Under the pieces are notes generated by a model. That model ran no database searches and was not told the DNA's origin. It saw only the letters and a list, made by a program, of their open reading frames with translations. A DNA stretch of 41,427 nt from Trichomonas tenax (taxonomy: Eukaryota; Parabasalia; Trichomonadida; Trichomonadidae): contig JALKBU010000420.1 in assembly GCA_023091735.1 (NCBI GenBank), positions 1 through 41,427 of the forward strand, given 5' to 3'. Position numbers and translations under genes: made by a program. Shown here one piece after another: positions 35,051 to 41,427 of the stretch (positions within the stretch are counted from its first letter, which is position 1; the number at the start of each line of letters is the position of its first letter).

Positions 35051-36232
35051 ATGGCTTTCAAGTCTAAAACAACAACAGCATCGAAAAGAAATTTTAACGA
35101 TCCACTGCCGATTCCAAACACCGAGATAAGGGATACAACTATTTCCGATCTAAATTCTTCCTATCAATTATCTTGTGTCGCATTCTCGACGTGGGAGGGC
35201 AGTATGGGTGTCCTTGTCCTCAATGATAACAAGATGGATGTCATTATCAATTCTACGGCCAGCGTAGCAAGCAGTGGATCGTTTGGTAGCTATTCGGCGG
35301 GATCTTCAACAGGATTTGGTGGAGCTGCATCAAAAACTACCGCTGCAGCAGCACCGAAGAAACAATGGCCAATTATGAGGTCATGTTTCCAAGATAATAA
35401 ATCTGAGCCAGATTGTTTCTTCGGTTCTGCGACTGGAGAAGTATTCAGATGCTCGAGCCAGACACAGAAGGTCACTCCTTTATTTAGATGCGGCGGTCCT
35501 ATCGTTGGAATGAGATGGTGCTCGAAATTTAATCAGTTATATGTTGTCGCTCTTAACCAAAAGCTTTACATTTACAAAGAAGGACAAATTGCCGTTACAA
35601 AGGTTGAGCTCAAAGAAAGACCAATTAATCTTGCGATCTGTGACACAACTTTGATCATTGTAACTGTTTCAAATACAATATGCGTCGTTGTTGCTAGTGA
35701 GGTTCAGCCAAAAATAAAATATTACACAATTCCAGAATTAGCTCCTGAATTTATCAACAAACCATGGACAGAGACCAGCAAAATTACAGCCTTTGACATT
35801 TGTAAAACAGGAAATCCAAAAGATCAAGTTTTGCTTGTTGGTGATGTTAATGGAAATATTTACAGATTTAAATTTACAGATGGTGAATATGCAGGTTACC
35901 TCAGCATGAGGAAGTCTCCTGTAGCATCAGCCATCACTCATATTGTTTCATTCGATGATTGCACTTTCTTATACTTTTCAGGAATAAGTGTTTGCTCAGG
36001 AACACTCGAAGAAACTGATTATGTTTTGAAGATGACCCTTAAGAAGGAAAGCGAACTTATGACCGTTGTTGCTGCAACACCCCTTACAAATGCCACAGAT
36101 GAAGCCGAAGATGATAAAGTCAATAAGTGTTTGATTTGTGTTGGCTATAACTGGCAGTATGGAGGTGGCTTTGCTCTTACTCATGAACTCATTCAGCCTT
36201 CATTTTACATTATTTATAATCCAAAGAAATAA
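35051..36232 (+). CDS. Rae1/Gle2-like WD40 beta-propeller protein
   Basis: The product has 393 residues, close to the roughly 350-370 of Rae1/Gle2. N-terminal NDPLPIPNTEIRDTTISDLNSS...VAFSTWEG matches the family's start (PPxDxIxxLxFSP). Blades follow with regular beta strands (EVFRCSSQTQKVTPLFRCGGPIVGMRW, KLYIYKEGQ, VLLVGDVNGNIYRFKFTDGEYAG). The C-terminal CVGYNWQYGG matches the GYDWSKG segment of Rae1. Rae1 binds Nup98-type GLEBS segments at nuclear pores and works in mRNA export and spindle assembly. A Gly/Ser/Ala-rich insertion with FG dipeptides (GSFGSYSAGSSTGFGG, about residues 75-95) interrupts the first blades, which is unusual. Bub3 is the alternative relative. Confidence 0.65.
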   Translation: MAFKSKTTTASKRNFNDPLPIPNTEIRDTTISDLNSSYQLSCVAFSTWEGSMGVLVLNDNKMDVIINSTASVASSGSFGSYSAGSSTGFGGAASKTTAAAAPKKQWPIMRSCFQDNKSEPDCFFGSATGEVFRCSSQTQKVTPLFRCGGPIVGMRWCSKFNQLYVVALNQKLYIYKEGQIAVTKVELKERPINLAICDTTLIIVTVSNTICVVVASEVQPKIKYYTIPELAPEFINKPWTETSKITAFDICKTGNPKDQVLLVGDVNGNIYRFKFTDGEYAGYLSMRKSPVASAITHIVSFDDCTFLYFSGISVCSGTLEETDYVLKMTLKKESELMTVVAATPLTNATDEAEDDKVNKCLICVGYNWQYGGGFALTHELIQPSFYIIYNPKK

Positions 36233-36303
36233 TAGAATTAATTGTTTGATAAATAAATAGAATTTATGAAAAAATGGAACAAGTTTTTATTTCTATTCTA
36301 ATA

Positions 36304-37320
36304 TTATTTCTTTTGTGCTCGGAGTTTATAGTTTTGAGTTTTGAGATAATCTTCCGAAGCTTTAGCAGCCCAAGGCTGATCATACAAATACGAAGATGTA
36401 TATAATTCTGGTATGTCTGTCATTCTAGACTCTAGCAAAACCTCATTTTCAGTGAAAGCAAAAGGATTCTCCAAAAATGCATCGGCAGCACATATTTGTT
36501 CTTTGCATTTAAGCGCTTCAGCAAGCAAATCGCTAATTGGCGCAACGCTAACTTGAATTGGACGGAATTGTCCAGAACTTTCATTCGACATAACAGGAAA
36601 ATGAATTGAAAAGGCTTTCCTTGATTCGGGAATGTGTAATTCAAAAGTAAGGGGATCTATAGGCGCCGTGTTTTCATTGATTAGATTTCCAAGATTTTCC
36701 ATTTTAATAACATCAACATTAAAAATAGACTTCAAAAATCCGTCACACTTGATTTCTCCGTTATTTGCTAAGTGTTTGGCTTCTATATGCGATAAAATCT
36801 TAAGAGAAACCATTCCTGGAAGTGCACATGGTGATTGCATGAGTTTTGATAATGCAGGAGATAGCTTAACCACCAGCTGTGACCAAAAGCATTTGACAAC
36901 CAAAGATGGCGTTCCTGGATTCACAAGATTTGTTTCGAAAAATTCTTTTGAAATTTCTGCCTCTGTAACTTTTTTGATTATCTGTCCTTGGCATTCTATT
37001 GCCACTGAAGAAAATACAGAGCCCAATGGTATGTTTGTCGAATATAATTGAAAATTAAGACTTTGTGGTGGATCTGGTCGAATTTCTGCAATGATAATTG
37101 TCTTTCCGATCGATTCTATAACCGGAATAGATGATAATTGGTCCGAATCAAGCACAGGTTGTTCTTTTATAAATGCTGTGAGCTCGTTATCTATGGCCAT
37201 GAGCCTTTTGATAGCGTTCTCGTAGTGTTTGACCTCTTCCACGAAATCTGGGTCATCTTTCACCCAATTTGTTGCGAAAATTTCGTGAAAGAGAGAACAA
37301 CCAGATGGCGCAGGAATCAT
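36304..37320 (-). CDS. SMARCD/BAF60 (Rsc6/Swp73)-like SWIB-domain protein
   Basis: The ATG at 37320 (MIPAPSGCSLFHEIF) is the first one in frame, giving 338 residues; upstream there is only a TTG. Residues about 140-225 align with the SWIB/MDM2 domain of SMARCD: LSPALSKLMQSPCALPGMVSLKILSHIEAKHLANNGEIKCDG...IFNVDVIKMENLGNLI. The C-terminal SRMTDIPELYTSSYLYDQPWAAKASEDYL fits the SMARCD end ([29 protein letters not shown]). SMARCD proteins are core subunits of SWI/SNF chromatin remodellers and bridge the ATPase to transcription factors. The N-terminal half is shorter than in animals. It converges with the Rae1-like gene, with 71 bases between stop codons. Confidence 0.72.
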   Translation of the reverse strand: MIPAPSGCSLFHEIFATNWVKDDPDFVEEVKHYENAIKRLMAIDNELTAFIKEQPVLDSDQLSSIPVIESIGKTIIIAEIRPDPPQSLNFQLYSTNIPLGSVFSSVAIECQGQIIKKVTEAEISKEFFETNLVNPGTPSLVVKCFWSQLVVKLSPALSKLMQSPCALPGMVSLKILSHIEAKHLANNGEIKCDGFLKSIFNVDVIKMENLGNLINENTAPIDPLTFELHIPESRKAFSIHFPVMSNESSGQFRPIQVSVAPISDLLAEALKCKEQICAADAFLENPFAFTENEVLLESRMTDIPELYTSSYLYDQPWAAKASEDYLKTQNYKLRAQKK

Positions 37321-38338
37321 TATATAAATTTGGATGAAAATCAATGAAAATTAGAATTGCGTGTCCTGATTTTAATCATATATATCGGATTTTTTTGATT
37401 TTTGAAAATTTCAAAATCTTTGATCTTTTATTTAGCTAAAATCTATTTACGAACAACCACCTTCCAGTAAATTTGATACTAAGAACGCAAGAAACCGCTT
37501 CAAAAATCATTATAATTCATATTTTTTCAATATGATCATGAAATATTGCTTACTATACAAAGTAAGCATCTAATCCTATTTTTTATAGTTGTTTTGCATG
37601 ACAGCACTGTCCAAACACATGAAACATTAGAAAAGCTATGAAATTTGATGTTTTTCTCATGGTAATGCTATTCCTAAGTTCAAATTACACATGCATAACA
37701 TCATTTGAGCAAAATGATACATGAAACATCAGATGAGATCATCGTAATTTCGAAGGATTGGAATATTTTCTAAATCAATGCATTAAGTCATTATGCATAA
37801 TGCTGCTGTCTTGCTCTTAATAATTCTTACATCAAAATGCTTTGATTTTGAGATTTTTAACATTTTATCATTTTGTGAATTAGGTGAGCATCAAAATTAA
37901 GCAATATTTTCATCTTCGCACAAACATGTTGCAACAGCTATGACAGAAAAAGACCGCATATATTGGTGTGAACATAACTTTGATATAAGCAAAAAAAGTG
38001 ATGCTAATCAAAAAATATACTCACGAAACAGTGCTTTAGTTAGACATATATGTATCTTGATCATATTTTGTGAATGAATTTGTTCTTCAATTGTATTTCT
38101 CAGTCGAAAATTCATGCAATCTAATGTACATTGATGAAGTTAACTACATTTTCAATGGCAAATAACATACAGCATTGCGGATTCAAAGTCAATGGAAAAT
38201 AACTGATCAGCGATCAGAACTTACTCAAGTCATAAAATGACAATATTTCTTAGATTTTTAAATAATATTGAATATAATATCGAGTTTTAGAATGACCCGG
38301 ATTTCCTAAATACCTTTTGATATGGTAAATTGTCAAAT
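37321..38338. other. 1-kb intergenic region, nothing identified
   Basis: This AT-rich stretch lies upstream of the SMARCD-like gene and downstream of the 525-residue gene. TCATTGATTTTCATCC just before 37320 may contain an initiator. No coding frame, RNA gene or strong repeat is seen. Confidence 0.4.
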
Positions 38339-39916
38339 TTATTTAGCCTCGAGCCCCAAAATAATATTTGCAACAAAATCAACTCCCAAGAAGCCGAATT
38401 TGACCATTGTTATATAATGTGAAAGTATTCTGCTAGCGTCCTTGTCCTTTTTATCTGGGTTTTGCCAATCATCCATACTGCTAATATATTTGTAGATTGA
38501 CTCTATATAATCTTCATTAATGGTAATTTCGAATTCATTTATATTGGTAGCTGTATAGATTCCAGCTCTGGCTTCATTGTTTGAAAATATAATGCGAATT
38601 GGTTTCTTTTCATGATTAAGCTCAATAATTCTGGCTTCGATATATTTTCGAGCAAAATTATAAAAGTTTCCGATACTTTTGGAGACAATGTTACAAATAT
38701 GATACCTATATTTTGTTTTTGCATCTCCGTATATTAAATGATCTGGATAAGAATATAATGCAATTTGGGAATCTTTTCCTGAAGTGTCTTCTTTTTGTTC
38801 ATTTTTCGATGCTTTTTTTGGCTTGCCTTTCTTTGTTCCTTTCTTTGTTGCTTTCTTTGCGATTTTCTTAGGTGTCTTATTTTGATTTTTATCTGATGTT
38901 TCTTTTTGTTGATTTTTATCTGCTGGTTCTGCTTGTTGATTTTTATCTGATTGATCTTCTTGTTGATTTTTATCTGCTGGTTCTTCTTGTTGATTTTTAT
39001 CTGCTGGTTCTTCTTGTTGATTTTTATCTGCTGGTTCTTCTTGTTGATTTTTATCTGATTGTTCTTCTTGCTGTTCTGTATCTGATGTTTCTTCTTGGTT
39101 TTGAGGTAGATTTAATGTATTTTTAACTTTCAAGAGATGTTCGTTGAATGCTACGGAAATTTGTTTAGGATCCACTTCATTGCAAGAAATTTGTTTAGGA
39201 TCCACTTCATTGCAAGAAATTTGTTTAGGATCCACTTCATTGCAAGAAATTTGTTTAGGATCCACTTTATTGCCAAAAATTTCTTCGTATGGTTTAGGTT
39301 CAAACTCTTCTTTCAAATATTCAGAGCAGCACGGAATGACATTGGTGAATCCAAACATGATTAATTTATTTCGTTTAAAACATGAGATTGGAATGATTAT
39401 TGGAGAATTTTCATTTCCTATGGATTGTGTATATACAGATTCTCCCCGTATCATGATAAAGCAAATCTGGCAGTTACATACCGAAGCTAAGCAATGTAAT
39501 GTAAATAATTCTGATTTATTAATGAATAGTGTGTTGGGACATAATGTAACTATCTTTGGATCTGAATCACTTGAATCAATTTGCTGTGAAGTATCTTTGG
39601 AACTATCTTTGGGTGTGAACCATCTTTCCCAAGATTCCTTAGATTTTGCAACTCCAAATAAGCTTTTCTGTTTTTGTAGTAAAAAGTTGAGCTGCGGTAT
39701 CTGTAGCAAATAAATTTCTCGTCCACTAACTCCTTTTGGTTTTTTTAAATCGTAATCATCAACAAACCAAAGCGTAAACAATTTATCGAAATTGTTCAGT
39801 TGCCTGTCTTTGAGCCAATGCGTTTCTTTATCTTCTTTCTCAGCTTCTTCTTGGATTTCACCAATTTCTAAAACATCTTTTTTGTTCATTGATTGAAAAT
39901 AAATTTTCCACTTCAT
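38339..39916 (-). CDS. Unrecognised 525-aa protein with two in-frame minisatellites
   Basis: The N-terminal part (about 1-215) is folded-looking, with Trp/Leu-rich strands (DKLFTLWFVDDYDLKKPKG, LFTLHCLASVCNCQICFIMIRG). Then four copies of a 10-residue unit NEVDPKQISC (about 214-253), a spacer, and seven copies of a 9-residue unit such as DKNQQEEPA (about 280-345). A Lys-rich block follows (KKIAKKATKKGTKKGKPKK). The C-terminal 140 residues are again folded-looking (YPDHLIYGDAKTKYRYHICN...VKFGFLGVDFVANIIL). No family is recognised. A second ATG nine codons in (39889) is an alternative start. Confidence 0.75.
   Translation of the reverse strand: MKWKIYFQSMNKKDVLEIGEIQEEAEKEDKETHWLKDRQLNNFDKLFTLWFVDDYDLKKPKGVSGREIYLLQIPQLNFLLQKQKSLFGVAKSKESWERWFTPKDSSKDTSQQIDSSDSDPKIVTLCPNTLFINKSELFTLHCLASVCNCQICFIMIRGESVYTQSIGNENSPIIIPISCFKRNKLIMFGFTNVIPCCSEYLKEEFEPKPYEEIFGNKVDPKQISCNEVDPKQISCNEVDPKQISCNEVDPKQISVAFNEHLLKVKNTLNLPQNQEETSDTEQQEEQSDKNQQEEPADKNQQEEPADKNQQEEPADKNQQEDQSDKNQQAEPADKNQQKETSDKNQNKTPKKIAKKATKKGTKKGKPKKASKNEQKEDTSGKDSQIALYSYPDHLIYGDAKTKYRYHICNIVSKSIGNFYNFARKYIEARIIELNHEKKPIRIIFSNNEARAGIYTATNINEFEITINEDYIESIYKYISSMDDWQNPDKKDKDASRILSHYITMVKFGFLGVDFVANIILGLEAK
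38884..39075. repeat. 27-base minisatellite, about 7 units, in frame
   Basis: Units of TTTTTATCTGCTGGTTCTTC and variants follow each other every 27 bases and encode DKNQQ(E/A/K)(E/D)(P/Q/T)(A/S). Three adjacent units are identical, which points to recent expansion. Confidence 0.85.
39156..39275. repeat. 30-base minisatellite, 4 units, in frame
   Basis: Units start GAAATTTGTTTAGGATCCAC at 39156, 39186, 39216 and 39246. The middle units are identical and the last one diverges (ACTTTATTGCCAAAA). They encode NEVDPKQISC on the minus strand. Units abut without spacers, so this is not a CRISPR array. Confidence 0.9.
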
Positions 39917-39991
39917 ATTTGCATGACAAAATGTGTTGGGTATAATAAAGAGTCATGAAAAAGTAATGTGTTTACATGGCAAATGCATTCA

Positions 39992-40006
39992 TTTTGACAT
40001 GTAAAA
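39992..40006 (-). promoter_or_regulatory. TTTTACATGTCAAAA motif upstream of the 525-aa gene
   Basis: On the minus strand the plus-strand TTTTGACATGTAAAA reads TTTTACATGTCAAAA, an exact core match to the recurrent upstream motif but in the opposite orientation to the copies at 24021 and 33132. The core is nearly palindromic, so orientation may not matter. Confidence 0.35.
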
Positions 40007-40046
40007 TTAGTTAGCTAATTAGAATGTGAATTTATAAAATTCAATT

Positions 40047-40214
40047 AAACTTGTTATAGCATCGGCAAATCTTATTAGAGAGTCTATTAAGCTTGCTAGA
40101 GTGCGTACCAAGCTTATTAGAGACTCTATCAAGATTGTTAGAGATCATTCCAAGCTTGTTAGAGAAACTATCAAGTTTATTAGAGTGCGTATCAAGCTTA
40201 ATAGAACATCCTTT
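40047..40214. repeat. 21-base minisatellite, 8 units
   Basis: Units of the type AAGCTTATTAGAGACTCTATC repeat every 21 bases from 40047 to 40214. Positions AA..TT.TTAGAG are conserved while the last third varies. On the minus strand each unit encodes seven residues (pattern KLDxxSN). Confidence 0.85.
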
Positions 40215-40322
40215 GTTATAATGACAGACTTTACTTGTTAAAACGTATTTAGAACTGCCATGTAAACACCTCACTTTTTCGTGACTCTTTATACCCTACA
40301 AGACTATATAAACTATTGTTGA

Positions 40323-40565
40323 TTACCCTACTTTTCCTACTTTTAGACTTTTTGAAAAACATTTTTTTTTAGAAAAAATCCTCAATATCACAGCAAATTC
40401 TAAAATAAACACAAAGTTATTAACAGCATCAGGAGTGAGACAATGTGGTATGGCACAAGCCTCGAACAAAGATGTTTCATCATCGCATTTCATGAAATTT
40501 GCGCTCCATAAAACTAGATGAATATGAACATCTGGAGCCTGATAATTTGCATCATGTATACCCAT
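40323..40565 (-). CDS. Doubtful small reading frame, 80 aa
   Basis: An ATG opens an 80-codon frame (MGIHDANYQAPDVHIHLVLW...) with fairly balanced composition for its first 60 residues, then a basic tail after an A/T run. No family, promoter or neighbour supports it. It may be a fragment of a decayed gene. Confidence 0.22.
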   Translation of the reverse strand: MGIHDANYQAPDVHIHLVLWSANFMKCDDETSLFEACAIPHCLTPDAVNNFVFILEFAVILRIFSKKKCFSKSLKVGKVG

Positions 40566-41230
40566 TTATATGTGCACTGATTCACAGTATCAAAACTGAA
40601 AAAAGTAAAGATTCGACTTAATCTGATTATCTTGCCTATAGAATATTTCTACCAAATACATATATGTTGTAGTTTAGTCGCCACTTAATCGTTTTAACTA
40701 TGGATGAAATGAAATAACTATAATTGATAATCATTCATAATATTATGCTATAATTGTGTTATAAATGGAAAAATATATGATATAGCTCCAATATATTTGA
40801 AATATTATGTTTATTATTGCTGTTAGCGTAAAAACACATATGAAATTGGACATTTCATTCTAAAACTATAAATTCAACAGATATAAAATGTTCAAAATGA
40901 TCGGAAAACTAAAAGTAATGCTAAATCCAGCAATGATGTATGTATAAATCGGAATTTTTGAAACAACCTTTCTCTGCTATTATACGTATAGTATACCTCG
41001 TATATAATCTATGGATATACTCATAATTGATGTATATGGTCAAAACAGCATTTCAATTAAAAAGTTGAAAAATATGATGTAATTTTTTATTTTGATCTGA
41101 TACAGATATTATGAAGGAAAACAACGAAATAATATATATAAATAAGATATATACATATTGGATATTAACATTATATAGATTGTAGTTGATTGTGAATACA
41201 ATATGACGTCATAACAAATGATGAAAATGT
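40566..41230. other. Intergenic, nothing identified
   Basis: AT-rich DNA with many TATA-like runs. No coding frame, RNA gene or repeat is seen. Confidence 0.4.
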
Positions 41231-41232
41231 TT

Positions 41233-41271
<39 letters not shown>

Positions 41272-41427
41272 AAAAAAAAAATTTTTTTTTTTTTTTTTTT
41301 TTTATTTTTTTTAAAATTTGTTTTTTTTTTTTTTTTTTTTTTTATTTTCATTTTTAAAATTTTTGGTTTTTTTTTTCATTTTATTAAATTTTTTTTGTTT
41401 TTTTTTTTTTTCATTTTTTTTAAGAAT
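41231..41427. repeat. Poly-T/poly-A low-complexity tract at the window end
   Basis: About 200 bases are nearly pure T with short A runs (TTTTAAATTTTAAAAAAAAATTTT and similar). It may be a genuine homopolymer-rich spacer or an assembly or sequencing artefact near a contig end. The lysine-rich frame on the minus strand across it is not a gene. Confidence 0.8.

Larger units (their letters stand above)
39939..40296. repeat. Inverted-repeat unit of about 358 bases upstream of the 525-aa gene
   Basis: Left arm 39939-39981 (GGGTATAATAAAGAGTCATG...GTGTTTACATGGCA) matches the reverse complement of the right arm 40256-40296 (GGGTATAAAGAGTCACGAAA...GTGTTTACATGGCA) over about 41 bases with a few changes and small gaps. 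Between the arms lies the 21-base minisatellite. No target duplication is visible outside the arms. It could be a small MITE-like insertion or an inverted duplication of the 525-residue gene's upstream region. Both arms contain TTTACATGGCA, a variant of the motif at 24021. Confidence 0.65.

Noticed and set aside
39156..39275. Regular 30-base repeats as a CRISPR array
   Set aside because: The units abut without spacers and encode in-frame peptide repeats in a eukaryotic gene.
38872..39713. Plus-strand frames with repeated FYLLVLLVD or FRIHFIARNL
   Set aside because: They are the reverse images of the two minisatellites in the 525-residue gene.
40041..40274. 77-residue heptad-repeat frame on the minus strand
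   Set aside because: It begins with GTG and has no ATG before the repeats, so it is kept only as a minisatellite.
41109..41351. Lysine-rich 80-codon frame
   Set aside because: It is the translation of the poly-T/A tract.

Overview
The window looks like nuclear DNA of a parabasalid protist (Trichomonas/Tritrichomonas lineage). It is AT-rich, with long uninterrupted genes on both strands and short intergenic gaps. Several start codons sit 10-25 bases downstream of an initiator-like TCA(T/A)-rich motif. One gene is split by a 59-base intron with trichomonad-type signals (5' GTACGT, 3' ACTAACACATAG). The species cannot be fixed from the window alone. No tRNA, rRNA or CRISPR array was found.

Layout. 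1-3259 is a decayed repeat region: diverged direct repeats, a remnant of a Maverick/Polinton-like packaging ATPase (940-1185), a frameshifted gene (1602-1245, minus), a 151-base tandem repeat and one small unrecognised gene. 3260-19836 is a block of large cellular genes: a 1130-residue coiled-coil protein, a coiled-coil protein with a C-terminal CxxC (DUF4795/QRICH2-like), a CYFIP/Sra-1 homologue of the WAVE complex, a disordered PPGF-repeat protein with a possible eIF4E-binding motif, a TKL-type protein kinase and an ARM/HEAT-like protein. 19839-21884 is a 2046-base element with 41-base terminal inverted repeats, an apparent GATG target duplication and strong internal hairpins; it sits two bases after the stop codon of the ARM-like gene.

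22079-31470 is almost all minus strand: two unrecognised proteins, the Hsp90/Hsp70 co-chaperone STI1/HOP, an intron-containing polytopic membrane protein (GT-C-like), a GH99 endomannosidase homologue whose catalytic Glu pair is replaced, a small acidic protein and an EGF-like type I membrane protein. 31624-40565 holds a coiled-coil protein, two small or disordered proteins, a Rae1/Gle2-like beta-propeller, a SMARCD/BAF60-like SWIB protein convergent with it, and an unrecognised protein with two expanded minisatellites. The right end has an inverted-repeat unit with a 21-base minisatellite and then ends in long T/A homopolymers.

Functional themes are actin regulation (CYFIP), signalling (TKL kinase), chaperoning (STI1), mRNA export and translation (Rae1-like, PPGF protein), chromatin (SMARCD-like) and secretory or surface glycobiology (GT-C-like, GH99-like, EGF-like). 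The strongest points for follow-up are the hairpin-bearing intron, the hairpin-rich terminal-inverted-repeat element, the GH99 homologue without its catalytic pair, the PPGF/4E-like protein, and two recurrent upstream motifs (TTTACATGTCAAA and a perfect inverted repeat GGCACTTTT...AAAAGTGCC) that may be uncharacterised promoter elements.
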